Assembly: GCA_002683775.1 (NCBI GenBank)
Contig: NYTT01000050.1
Coordinates: forward strand, 1-23,610
From: Flavobacteriales bacterium
GTDB taxonomy: Bacteria > Bacteroidota > Bacteroidia > Flavobacteriales > BACL11
Length of the DNA stretch: 23,610 nt
Direction of reading: 5' to 3'
The position numbers were made by a program, and so were the translations under genes. Shown here one piece after another: positions 7,827 through 16,823 of the stretch (position 1 is its first letter; the number at the start of each line of letters is the position of its first letter). Under the pieces are notes generated by a model. That model saw only the letters and a program-made list of their open reading frames with translations. It had not been told where the DNA came from and ran no database searches.

Positions 7827-8537
7827 ATGAAAGTTTTAATTAATATTTTATCCCTAGTATTTTGTATGCAGTTTGCATTTGGACAAAGCTTAGTTATTAC
7901 TGGAGATATGTATTTTACTGGAGATCCAATTAACGAAATATCTCATCATTTAGATGTTAAAAATACTGCTAACAAGGGTATAACTGTAGTATGTCAGAAA
8001 ACTATTTTGAGTTCACCTGTGAATTTACCAACTTGGGCGGGAGCATCTTACTGTTTTGCTGGAAATTGTTATTCTTCTTCTTCAACAGCTCCTAGTTCCG
8101 CCGCGCTATTAGGTTCAGGTCAAACTTTTTCTTACGCCAACAACGATCTGGAGGCTTTTTCTGGATACTACAATCCAGCGGAAACACCTGGCATCACTAC
8201 TGTAATATATTGTTTTTACGATCAAATAAATCCAAATGATCAAACGTGTGTTACTGTTACATATGAAATAACTTCAGCAACTGATATAGAAGATCAAAAA
8301 TTCATTAGCGATTTTTATCCAAATCCTGCAACAAATATTTTACAGTTTGAATATTATTCTGCAGAACCTTCTGTTTTAAATTTAATTGATGTATTAGGTA
8401 ACACTGTAAAAACAATTGATTTGTCAATAAACAATAATCATAAAGTAGATATTTCGGATCTTTCAAAGGGAATGTATTTTGGTAATATTATTAAAAACAA
8501 AAGCATCATCTCAACTAAAAAATTAATAGTTAAATAA
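7827..8537 (+). CDS. Small T9SS cargo protein of unknown function
   Basis: 236 residues from the ATG at 7827. An in-frame TTG at 7818 lies inside the promoter box and is rejected as the start. The protein has a signal peptide (1-19, FAFG), one unrecognised domain (about 20-150), and a T9SS type A sorting domain (about 160-236; FYPNPATN, LNLIDVLGNTV, LSKGMYFGNI). The central domain looks like a beta-sandwich with five cysteines (56, 76, 81, 129, 141). Two of them form a CxxxxC loop after a WAG motif, and two lie in YCFYDQINPNDQTCVTVTY, so one or two disulfides are likely. I do not recognise the domain family. It is transcribed alone, with its own promoter box and a strong terminator at 8562-8595, upstream of ruvA-sprA. 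Confidence 0.82.
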   Translation: MKVLINILSLVFCMQFAFGQSLVITGDMYFTGDPINEISHHLDVKNTANKGITVVCQKTILSSPVNLPTWAGASYCFAGNCYSSSSTAPSSAALLGSGQTFSYANNDLEAFSGYYNPAETPGITTVIYCFYDQINPNDQTCVTVTYEITSATDIEDQKFISDFYPNPATNILQFEYYSAEPSVLNLIDVLGNTVKTIDLSINNNHKVDISDLSKGMYFGNIIKNKSIISTKKLIVK

Positions 8538-8561
8538 AAAGATAATAGATTCTAAAAACCT

Positions 8562-8595
8562 AGCCTTACAATTAAATTGTAGGGCTTTCTTTTTT
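8562..8595 (+). terminator. Rho-independent terminator after the small T9SS cargo gene
   Basis: The arm AGCCTTACAATT (8562-8573) pairs with AATTGTAGGGCT (8575-8586) with one T-G wobble. The innermost AT pairs probably open as the loop. A T-rich run follows (8586-8595, interrupted by one C). It lies 24 bases after the stop codon and before the ruvA promoter. Confidence 0.85.
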
Positions 8596-8599
8596 AATA

Positions 8600-8629
8600 T
8601 TGCTACATCATTACAAATGACTAGATTTG
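8600..8629 (+). promoter_or_regulatory. Promoter of ruvA-sprA
   Basis: A TTG -33 element (8600-8602) is separated by 19 bases from TAGATTTG (8622-8629), an exact TAnnTTTG -7 box. This is the best full Bacteroidota promoter in the window. The predicted start is near 8636, giving a leader of about 23 bases before the GTG of ruvA. No separate promoter is visible before sprA, so both genes probably depend on this one. Confidence 0.7.
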
Positions 8630-8658
8630 CTTACATAAACAAATAAAAAATAAAATAG

Positions 8659-9243
8659 GTGATTACGCATATAAATGGAAAATTAATTGAGAAAACTCCA
8701 ACGTACGTTGTTGTAGATGTAAACGGGATAGGTTATAAGATAAAAATATCTTTACAAACCTTTTCCTCAATAAATAGTGAGGCATGTAAATTATTTACTC
8801 ATCTTTCTGTTAAAGAAGATTCGCATACTCTTTATGGTTTCTATGTTGAAAGTGAGCGTCATTTATTTAGAAATTTAATTTCAGTATCTGGAGTTGGTCC
8901 GAGCACAGCACAACTTATTCTCTCTACCTATTCAACTCAAGAAATTATACATCATATTACAACTGCTGATGTAAAAGCAATTCAAAGTGTTAAGGGAATA
9001 GGTGGGAAGACAGCCCAACGGATTATAATTGATTTAAAAGATAAGGTTGCTAAAGGAATGCCTACGTCTGATTTATTGTTTGACAAAATAGACAATACAA
9101 TTAAATCAGAAGCGTTATCAGCATTACTTGCATTAGGGTTTGCCAAAAAAGGTGCAGAATCTAAAATAGATAAAGTACTTAAAAACAATCCTGATATTGG
9201 TAGTGTTGAGGAATTAGTTAAAACTGCATTAAGTCAGATGTAA
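8659..9243 (+). CDS. ruvA: Holliday junction branch migration protein RuvA
   Basis: 194 residues. RuvA binds four-way DNA junctions as a tetramer and recruits the RuvB helicase for branch migration in recombinational repair. Domain I (about 1-62) is the OB fold, starting MITHINGKL with VVVDVNGIGYKI. Domain II has the two helix-hairpin-helix motifs, SVSGVGPSTAQ and VKGIGGKTAQRIIIDLK. Domain III (about 145-194), which contacts RuvB, contains EALSALLALGF. Length matches the family. The start is a GTG at 8659 aligned with the usual M-I of RuvA, and no ATG is available. The gene ends 11 bases before sprA. It has no functional link to T9SS, so the pairing probably reflects shared transcription. Confidence 0.96.
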   Translation: MITHINGKLIEKTPTYVVVDVNGIGYKIKISLQTFSSINSEACKLFTHLSVKEDSHTLYGFYVESERHLFRNLISVSGVGPSTAQLILSTYSTQEIIHHITTADVKAIQSVKGIGGKTAQRIIIDLKDKVAKGMPTSDLLFDKIDNTIKSEALSALLALGFAKKGAESKIDKVLKNNPDIGSVEELVKTALSQM

Positions 9244-9254
9244 CTCTTTTAGAA

Positions 9255-12200
9255 TTGAGAAAAGCATTTTTTTATAAAATATCATTTTTAGTTATATCAC
9301 TTTTATTAAGTGTAAACTCACTGGCTCAATCATTAACAGAGCTTGATTTGTCTTTTCCATTTTCTAATAAAGAGTTTGGTGGATTATTCATGAACTATCC
9401 TTCTAATTATACTTCAAATTTTGTTTTTGACCCTAAGACGAATACATATATTTTAAAAGAAAGTGTTGGTTCAATTGATTTAAAAGGATTAAAAATCCTA
9501 AGCTTTGATGAATATCAAGAGTACGCGCAAAACAAGTTAGTTTATGATTATTGGAAACTACAATCAAAACAACGTACTGGTAATCAGACATCAGCTCTTG
9601 GACTACCAAAGCTTTATGTGCCAGGAAAATCATTTGACAGGGTATTTGGAGGAAATGCTGTAGATATTCGCCCTCAAGGTTCAGCAGAATTAATATTTGG
9701 CTTAAAAATTAATAGTATTGATAATCCATCTTTGCCAGAAGAGCAAAGAAAGACAACATCATTTGATTTCAAAGAAAAAATTCAAATGAATGTAATCGGT
9801 AAAATTGGTAGTAAACTGAAAGTTACTGCAAATTTTAATACAGAAACTACATTTGAATTTGAGAATCAGATGAAAGTTGAGTATACGGGAATGGAAGATG
9901 AGATTTTAAAGAAAATAGAAATTGGAAATGTAAGCTTGCCTTTGAATGGGACTCTAATAACAGGAAGTCAGTCTCTTTTTGGTCTTAAAACCCAGATGCA
10001 ATTTGGTAGAACAACAATTACAAGTATATTATCGCAACAAAAAAGTACAAAATCAGAAATTGAGGTAAGTGGTGGTGCACAAACATCTGAATTTGATGTT
10101 TATGCAGATCAATATGAATCCAATAAACATTATTTTTTAGCGCACTATTTTAAAGATCAATATGATAACGCACTTTCTAACTTGCCTTTTATTAATTCTT
10201 CAATTAATATAACTAAAATAGAGGTCTGGGTTACCAATAAAACAGGTACAACAAATGATACTAGAAATATTGCAGCTTTCTTAGATTTAGCTGAAACAGG
10301 CCCTAATATTTTCAATTCTTCATTTACAAACTCTAATAATGGAGTTTTTCCTGATAATAATACAGCTAATGATTTATACACACAACTAAGCACTACATAC
10401 TCTGATATTAGAAATATAAATAATATCAATTCTATTTTACAACCTACTTTATTGTCAAATGGTGTTGATTTTGAAAAACTTGAAAGAGCTAGAAAATTAT
10501 CATCAACAGAATTTTCATTTAACAGTCAGCTAGGATATATATCATTAAATCAAGCCTTAAATAATGACGAGGTATTAGCAGTTGCATTTCAATATACAGT
10601 TGGTAGCGAAACTTATCAAGTTGGAGAATTAAGCACAACAGGCCCCTCTGCACCTGATGGATTAATTTTAAAATTGTTAAAGGGAACAAATTTTGTGCCA
10701 TCATTACCAAATTGGGATTTAATGATGAAGAATATTTATGCAATAGGTGCTTACCAAATGAGCAGAGATGGCTTCATATTAGATGTTGTTTACGAAAATA
10801 CGGAAGAATCTGGAGCAGTTACAAATTATCTAAGTGAAGTAACAGAAGAAAATATAAATGGAGTTCCTTTAATAAAGTTATTAAACTTAGATAGGCTCAA
10901 TCAGCAAATGGAAGTGCAATCGGATGGTGTTTTTGATTTTATTGAAGGAATTACAGCCAAATCTTCAAATGGAAGAATTATATTCCCTGTAAGAGAACCT
11001 TTCGGGAATTTTCTATCTAGTAATTTTTCTGACCCTTCATTAGCTGCAAAATATTCATATCAAATTTTGTACGATTCAACCCTTACACAAGCACAACAGT
11101 TTCCCGAGAAGAATAAATTTAGATTAAAAGGTACATATGAGTCATCTTCGGGGGCTGAAATTAGATTAAATGCCATGAATGTACCAGAGGGTTCAGTAAC
11201 AGTTACAGCAGGTTCCCAAAAATTAGTTGAAGATCAAGATTATACAGTTGATTACATGCTTGGAAGAGTAACAATTATAAACGACGGAATTCTTAGCTCA
11301 GGTGTACCAATTAAAATATCATTAGAAAATAATTCTATGTTTGGCATTCAGAATAAAACTTTATTGGGTGTACATGCAGACTATGAAATTAACAAAGACT
11401 TTTTAATTGGAGCCACAGTACTTAGATTATCAGAGCGACCTTACACTCAAAAAATTAATTCCGGTCAAGAACCAATCTCAAATACAATTTGGGGTATTGA
11501 TGCGAATTATCAAACTGAAGTTCCATGGTTAACAAAAATGATCGATAAGCTACCCTTTATTGAAACAAAGGAAAAATCAAAATTTATAGCAACTGGAGAG
11601 TTTGCGCATTTAATTCCTGGGCATCATAATGCTGTTGGTGATGATGGTGTTTCATATATTGATGATTTTGAATCTAGTAGATCTTCAATAGACATTAAAA
11701 ATACAAGTGCATGGAAGCTATCAAGTATTCCACAAGGACAAACAGATATATTTCAGAACTCAAATGAGGACAATGACTTAATTTTAGGTTTTAAACGGGC
11801 TAAGTTAAGTTGGTATACAATCGACCCAATGTTTTTTAGAAATACTTCCATTACACCTCCTAATATTAATCAGACTTTAAATTTAGCGAATGGAAACACT
11901 ATTGCACAGAAATCATATCATTACACCAGAGAGATATTAGAAACTGAGGTTTTCCCTAACAAAGATCCAAACTTAGGTAGTCAAATAACAAATTTAGCAA
12001 TCTTAGATTTAGCATATTACCCAGAAGAAAGAGGTCCCTACAATTATACTGTTAATGGAATTGGAGCTGATGGTAAATTATTGAATCCTAAATCTAGTTG
12101 GTCAGGAATTATGCGTAAGTTAGAAACAAATGATTTCGAAGCTGCTAATATTGAATTTATTGAATTTTGGATGATGGACCCTTTTAATAGTGAGGATGGT

Positions 12201-15200
12201 TTAGCAAATCACTCTGGTGGAAACATGTATATTCATTTAGGTAATATTTCTGAAGATGTTTTAAAAGATGGCTATAAAAGTTTTGAGAATGGGTTGCCAA
12301 TATCGTCAAACCCTGTAGATGTCGATACCACAGCTTGGGGACTAGTTCCAACAAATTTCTCTATCGTTGATGCGTTTGATAATGATCCGACATCTAGACA
12401 GTTTCAAGATGTTGGATTAGATGGGTTAAGAACTGTAGATGAACAAATTTTCTTTGATTCAATATATTTAAAACAGTTAATATCAGCATATGGATCTTCA
12501 TCAAGTATTTATACATCAGCTTTTAAAGATCCATCTTCTGACAATTTTCATTACTTTAGAGGTAGTGATTTTGACAGTAAATCTACTCCAATTTTAGAGA
12601 GATATAAAAATATCAATAATATGGATGGTAACTCTGTAACATCTGATAATTCACCAGAAAGCTATCCTACAGCTTCATCATCACGACCAAATTCTGAAGA
12701 TTTAAATGGAGATAATACATTAAGTGAGACAGAGAGCTATTTTCAATATAAGATTGAATTGAGTCCAGATAGAATGATTGTTGGTGAAAATTATATTTCT
12801 GATATTTTAGAAACTTCAGTGCCTACAGAAAATGGTGCCAATAGAGATATAAAATGGTACCAATTTAGAATACCTGTTTATCAACCAGATAAGGCTGTTG
12901 GAGGTATTAGAGATTTTAAATCAATTAGATTTATGAGGCTTGCTCTTAATAATTTTAATGATCCTATTATTTGCAGATTTGCAACTTTTGAACTAGTAAG
13001 AGGAGAATGGAGGCGGTATAACTTTTCTTTAGAAGATCCAGGTGAGTATGTACCTGTAGATGATCAAGATGCAACTATATTTGATGTTTCGGCAGTAAAT
13101 ATTGAAGAAAATGGAAATAGAAATCCAATAAAATATGTACTACCACCTGGTATAGAGCAAGAATTGGATAATACTACAACAAGTCAAAGGCAACAAAATG
13201 AGCAATCATTAGTTTTGAGAGTTTGTGATTTAAAAGATGGTGATTCTAGAGCTACTTATAAAACTTCTGATCTTGATTTAAGAACATATAAGAGAATGAA
13301 AATGTTTGTTCATGCTGAAGGAGAATTAGATGATTTAAATGATGGTGATTTATCCTGCTTTATAAGGTTAGGTACAGATTTTACTTCAAATTATTATGAG
13401 TATGAGATTTCTTTGTCAGCTACAGCTCATGGTGCATCTAGTGCAAATGACATTTGGCCGTCTGAGAATGAAATAGATATTGCCTTTGATATCTTTTTGT
13501 CTGCCAAGCAAGAAAGAAATAATGATAATTTAGATATATCTACTCCCTACATTAGATACGTTAGTGGAGGTAAGGTAACTTTAGTAGGAAACCCTAATCT
13601 TGCTCAAGTAAAAACGATTATGTTAGGTGTTCGAAATCCAAAAAAGAAGTTTGTTGGCGATACAGATGATGGATTGTCAAAGTGTGGTCAAATTTGGGTA
13701 AATGAGTTAAGAATTACAGAATTTGATGAGCAAGGAGGTTTTGCCGCAAATAGTCGTGTTACAGCGAGATTAGCTGACTTTGGAAATGTCACATTATCAG
13801 GAAACCTGAGTACTATCGGTTTTGGAAGTATTGAAAAAAAGGTAAATGAAAGACAAAAATATAATGCTTACCAATATGATTTGTCTTCTACATTTAATTT
13901 AGGAAAATTTTTCCCAAATGATTTTGGATTAAAAGTTCCAATGTATGTTGGAAGATCTCAGGCAGTTAAAAACCCTCAATATAATCCTCTGGATCCAGAT
14001 ATTCTACTTAGTTCCTCATTACAATCACTGGGGAGCAAATCCGAAAAAGACTCTCTAAAAAATATTACACAAGATTTTGTTGAAAGGAAGAGCATAAATT
14101 TTTCAAATGTTAGAAAAACAAAAGTTCAGAAAAAAGGTGAAAAGCCCAAAAAACAGCGATTGTATGATGCTGAAAATTTCACTCTATCTTATTCAAAAAA
14201 CGAAACTAATATTAGAAACATAAATACTGAATATAGCAGAACTGTTAATTATAGAGGAGCTTTCACTTATAATTATAATGCAAAGCCAAAAAATATAAAA
14301 CCTTTTTCTAAAGTGAAATTTCCAAAATCTCCTTATTTTAGACTGATTAAAGACTTTAATTTTAACACTATGCCAAAATCATTCTCTTTCAGAACAGATT
14401 TTGATAGATTTTACAACGAGAAAAAAATTAGAAATATCAGTAATTCTAATATGCTTATTTTTCCAACTTACAATAAATTCTTTAGATGGAACAGGTCGTA
14501 TGATGTTAAATATGATCTTATGAGGTCATTAAAACTTGATTTTTCAGTAAATCAAATTGCTAATATTGATGAGCCTGAAGGTAAAATTGATAAATCCGAT
14601 CCTTTATACAATAAGAAAATGGATACTATTTGGAATAATGTATGGAATTTTGGTAGAGTTACACAATATAATCATACATTTAGTATGAATTATCAAGTTC
14701 CATTAAATAAAATTCCAATTGTAAATTTCATCTCGCTTAATACCCGTTATAATTCAAGCTATAGCTGGACTGCATCTTCTCCAGCAGTTTCTTATTTAGG
14801 AAATACTATACAGAATTCAAATTCAAAACAGTATAATGGCCAAGTTAATCTTACTACACTTTATAATAAAGTTCCTTACTTCAAAAGAATAAACCAAGGC
14901 AGTAACAGAAGGGCAAGAGGAAGAAATGCAGTAAGAAATAGACAAGAACAGGAAGAGAATAACGATAAAAAGAAAAAATTTAATTTTATAAAACATGCTA
15001 CACGTTTTATTTTGGGTACAAAAAATGTTTCTGTTAATTTTTCTCAGAGTCAAGGAACTTTATTGCCAGGATATATTTATCAATCAAAAGCATTTGGACA
15101 GGACTGGGAGCAATTATCACCAGGATTACCATTTGCATTTGGAAGCCAAAAAGACATCAGGAGTGTTGCAAGTAATAATGGTTGGATTTCAAGAGATCCA

Positions 15201-16391
15201 TCATTAAACACTATGTATAAAACCAATTCATCTGAAAATTTAACTTTAAGAAGTACTATCGAACCCATCAAGCAATTTAGGATCGAACTAACAGCAAATA
15301 AAACTATATCAAACAATTATACTGAATATTATAGGTGGGATGATAATTTTGAAAGTTTTAATTCCTTTAGTCCAACAGAATCTGGAAGTTTCAGTATCTC
15401 TTTTATTTCATGGAAAACAGCATTTAGATTTGATAATGATGATAATGAATCTAAAACTTTTAATGAATTTAGAAATTATAGAATTATTTTTGCTAAACAA
15501 TTAGCCGCAAATAATCCTAATTTTAATGGAGGAATTGATCCTGTTACAGGCTTTCCAACTGAATATATTACTTACAGTGGAGATACAGTTCCTACTTTAA
15601 CAGGAGGGTATGGAGCAACATCTCAAGAGGTGATGATTCCTGCTTTTCTTGCAGCATATAGTGGAAAAGACCCTGCAAGCGCAAAACAATCCGCCTTTCC
15701 ATCTATTCCTCTTCCTAATTGGAGAATCAATTATGATGGGTTTGTCAAAATTCCTTACATTAAAAAGAGATTTAAACAATTTAGTATTAGTCATGCGTAC
15801 AGATCAACTTATTCAGTTGGTTCATATCAGACCAATCTTAATTATGGAAATGGTGACGAAATAAATATTAATAATATGAGTTATCATGTTAATCGTGAAA
15901 TTTCTCAAGTCACTATAAATGAGCAATTCAGTCCGCTTTTTAAGATAGATATGACTTGGAAAAGTAGTCTTTTAACTAAGATAGAGTTTAAAAAATCAAG
16001 AGTTCTAGCATTATCACTTGCAAATAATCAATTGACTGAATCAGGATCAAATGAATATGTATTAGGTGTAGGTTATAGAATTCAAGATGTTGAATTTAAA
16101 TTATTTTCTGGTGGAGGTGGTAAAAAAATATCTAGTGATTTAGATCTTAAGTTAGACTTTAATTTAATTAATAACAAAACAGTAATTAGAAAAGTAATTG
16201 AGGATTTAGAGCAAATAACTATGGGGCAGCAAGTAATAAAGATTAAATTTTCTGCAGATTACGTTATTAATCAAAGATTAAATATTAAAGCTTTTTATGA
16301 TAGAGCAATCACTAATCCCTTTATTTCTACAACATTTCCAAGCTCTATTTCAAATATTGGATTTAGTTTGAGATTTACCTTAGCAGGATAA
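9255..16391 (+). CDS. sprA: SprA/Sov, outer-membrane translocon of the type IX secretion system
   Basis: 2378 residues, the usual giant size for SprA (Sov in Porphyromonas). In the family this is a very large single-chain outer-membrane barrel through which folded T9SS cargo exits. The signal peptide is 1-25 (ending SLAQ). The early part has FPFSNKEFGGLFMNYPSNY and the SprA N-domain block with KLKVTANFNTETTFEFENQ, MEDEILKKIEIGNVSLPLNG and GSQSLFGLKTQMQFG. A second block near residues 700-830 has LGVHADYEINKDFLIGAT and VSYIDDFESSRSSID. The C-terminal third is strand-rich with many Tyr/Asn/Arg and ends in SNIGFSLRFTLAG. The start is a TTG at 9255. The first in-frame ATG (codon 47) would remove the signal peptide, and no upstream ATG is in frame. 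The frame is intact throughout. Cargo genes for this system lie upstream at 4225-8537. Confidence 0.96.
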   Translation: MRKAFFYKISFLVISLLLSVNSLAQSLTELDLSFPFSNKEFGGLFMNYPSNYTSNFVFDPKTNTYILKESVGSIDLKGLKILSFDEYQEYAQNKLVYDYWKLQSKQRTGNQTSALGLPKLYVPGKSFDRVFGGNAVDIRPQGSAELIFGLKINSIDNPSLPEEQRKTTSFDFKEKIQMNVIGKIGSKLKVTANFNTETTFEFENQMKVEYTGMEDEILKKIEIGNVSLPLNGTLITGSQSLFGLKTQMQFGRTTITSILSQQKSTKSEIEVSGGAQTSEFDVYADQYESNKHYFLAHYFKDQYDNALSNLPFINSSINITKIEVWVTNKTGTTNDTRNIAAFLDLAETGPNIFNSSFTNSNNGVFPDNNTANDLYTQLSTTYSDIRNINNINSILQPTLLSNGVDFEKLERARKLSSTEFSFNSQLGYISLNQALNNDEVLAVAFQYTVGSETYQVGELSTTGPSAPDGLILKLLKGTNFVPSLPNWDLMMKNIYAIGAYQMSRDGFILDVVYENTEESGAVTNYLSEVTEENINGVPLIKLLNLDRLNQQMEVQSDGVFDFIEGITAKSSNGRIIFPVREPFGNFLSSNFSDPSLAAKYSYQILYDSTLTQAQQFPEKNKFRLKGTYESSSGAEIRLNAMNVPEGSVTVTAGSQKLVEDQDYTVDYMLGRVTIINDGILSSGVPIKISLENNSMFGIQNKTLLGVHADYEINKDFLIGATVLRLSERPYTQKINSGQEPISNTIWGIDANYQTEVPWLTKMIDKLPFIETKEKSKFIATGEFAHLIPGHHNAVGDDGVSYIDDFESSRSSIDIKNTSAWKLSSIPQGQTDIFQNSNEDNDLILGFKRAKLSWYTIDPMFFRNTSITPPNINQTLNLANGNTIAQKSYHYTREILETEVFPNKDPNLGSQITNLAILDLAYYPEERGPYNYTVNGIGADGKLLNPKSSWSGIMRKLETNDFEAANIEFIEFWMMDPFNSEDGLANHSGGNMYIHLGNISEDVLKDGYKSFENGLPISSNPVDVDTTAWGLVPTNFSIVDAFDNDPTSRQFQDVGLDGLRTVDEQIFFDSIYLKQLISAYGSSSSIYTSAFKDPSSDNFHYFRGSDFDSKSTPILERYKNINNMDGNSVTSDNSPESYPTASSSRPNSEDLNGDNTLSETESYFQYKIELSPDRMIVGENYISDILETSVPTENGANRDIKWYQFRIPVYQPDKAVGGIRDFKSIRFMRLALNNFNDPIICRFATFELVRGEWRRYNFSLEDPGEYVPVDDQDATIFDVSAVNIEENGNRNPIKYVLPPGIEQELDNTTTSQRQQNEQSLVLRVCDLKDGDSRATYKTSDLDLRTYKRMKMFVHAEGELDDLNDGDLSCFIRLGTDFTSNYYEYEISLSATAHGASSANDIWPSENEIDIAFDIFLSAKQERNNDNLDISTPYIRYVSGGKVTLVGNPNLAQVKTIMLGVRNPKKKFVGDTDDGLSKCGQIWVNELRITEFDEQGGFAANSRVTARLADFGNVTLSGNLSTIGFGSIEKKVNERQKYNAYQYDLSSTFNLGKFFPNDFGLKVPMYVGRSQAVKNPQYNPLDPDILLSSSLQSLGSKSEKDSLKNITQDFVERKSINFSNVRKTKVQKKGEKPKKQRLYDAENFTLSYSKNETNIRNINTEYSRTVNYRGAFTYNYNAKPKNIKPFSKVKFPKSPYFRLIKDFNFNTMPKSFSFRTDFDRFYNEKKIRNISNSNMLIFPTYNKFFRWNRSYDVKYDLMRSLKLDFSVNQIANIDEPEGKIDKSDPLYNKKMDTIWNNVWNFGRVTQYNHTFSMNYQVPLNKIPIVNFISLNTRYNSSYSWTASSPAVSYLGNTIQNSNSKQYNGQVNLTTLYNKVPYFKRINQGSNRRARGRNAVRNRQEQEENNDKKKKFNFIKHATRFILGTKNVSVNFSQSQGTLLPGYIYQSKAFGQDWEQLSPGLPFAFGSQKDIRSVASNNGWISRDPSLNTMYKTNSSENLTLRSTIEPIKQFRIELTANKTISNNYTEYYRWDDNFESFNSFSPTESGSFSISFISWKTAFRFDNDDNESKTFNEFRNYRIIFAKQLAANNPNFNGGIDPVTGFPTEYITYSGDTVPTLTGGYGATSQEVMIPAFLAAYSGKDPASAKQSAFPSIPLPNWRINYDGFVKIPYIKKRFKQFSISHAYRSTYSVGSYQTNLNYGNGDEININNMSYHVNREISQVTINEQFSPLFKIDMTWKSSLLTKIEFKKSRVLALSLANNQLTESGSNEYVLGVGYRIQDVEFKLFSGGGGKKISSDLDLKLDFNLINNKTVIRKVIEDLEQITMGQQVIKIKFSADYVINQRLNIKAFYDRAITNPFISTTFPSSISNIGFSLRFTLAG

Positions 16392-16393
16392 TT

Positions 16394-16422
16394 TTGTCGA
16401 ACAATAAAAAAATGTATTTTTG
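16394..16422 (+). promoter_or_regulatory. Promoter of gcvH-tonB
   Basis: TTG (16394-16396, part of TTTTG) is followed after 18 bases by TATTTTTG (16415-16422), an exact TAnnTTTG. It begins just after the sprA stop and predicts a start about 8 bases before the gcvH ATG. The gcvH-tonB unit therefore need not depend on readthrough from sprA. Confidence 0.62.
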
Positions 16423-16436
16423 AAAAAAAATATTAA

Positions 16437-16814
16437 ATGAATTTACCAGAAGAATTAAAATATACTAAAGACCATGAATGGGTAAGGATAGAAGGAGACA
16501 TTGCATACATTGGTATAACAGAATTTGCTCAAGGTGAGTTAGGTGATATAGTTTTTGTTGATGTAGATACTAACGGTGAAGATTTAGATAAAGAAGAGGT
16601 TTTTGGTTCTATTGAAGCAGTTAAAACTGTCTCTGATTTGTTTATGCCAGTAAGCGGAAAAGTAATATCTTTTAATGAGCAGTTAGAAAAGGAGCCAGAA
16701 TTGATTAATTCAGACCCCTATGGTAATGGATGGATTATCAAAATTTCTATTGCAGATATAGCTGATTTTGACTCCTTATTAAATAGTGCTAGTTATAAAG
16801 ATTTGGTAGATTAA
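16437..16814 (+). CDS. gcvH: Glycine cleavage system H protein
   Basis: 125 residues. This is the lipoyl carrier that shuttles the aminomethyl group from P to T protein and electrons to L protein in glycine cleavage, in the cytoplasm. The single hybrid (lipoyl) domain is complete. YTKDHEWVRIEGD lies at the N-terminus, GITEFAQGELGDIVFVD follows, and the lipoylation motif GSIEAVKTVSDLF has Lys63 as the modified residue. SDPYGNGWIIKI lies near the C-terminus. Length is normal. It has its own promoter overlapping the end of the sprA region and lies 9 bases before tonB. The P, T and L protein genes are not in the window. Confidence 0.96.
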   Translation: MNLPEELKYTKDHEWVRIEGDIAYIGITEFAQGELGDIVFVDVDTNGEDLDKEEVFGSIEAVKTVSDLFMPVSGKVISFNEQLEKEPELINSDPYGNGWIIKISIADIADFDSLLNSASYKDLVD

Positions 16815-16823
16815 AAATAATAT

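Noticed and set aside
8982..9188. Minus-strand frame inside ruvA
   Set aside because: It is a shadow of the conserved helix-hairpin-helix coding region.
14823..15864. Short frames on both strands inside the 3' third of sprA
   Set aside because: The sprA frame is uninterrupted and family-typical here. The others are low-complexity shadows of AT-rich DNA.
16392..16436. A missing gene between sprA and gcvH or between gcvH and tonB (a VanZ-like gene is sometimes found near here, from memory)
   Set aside because: The gaps are only 45 and 9 bases and contain no coding capacity. The recollection of synteny is not firm enough to call a deletion.
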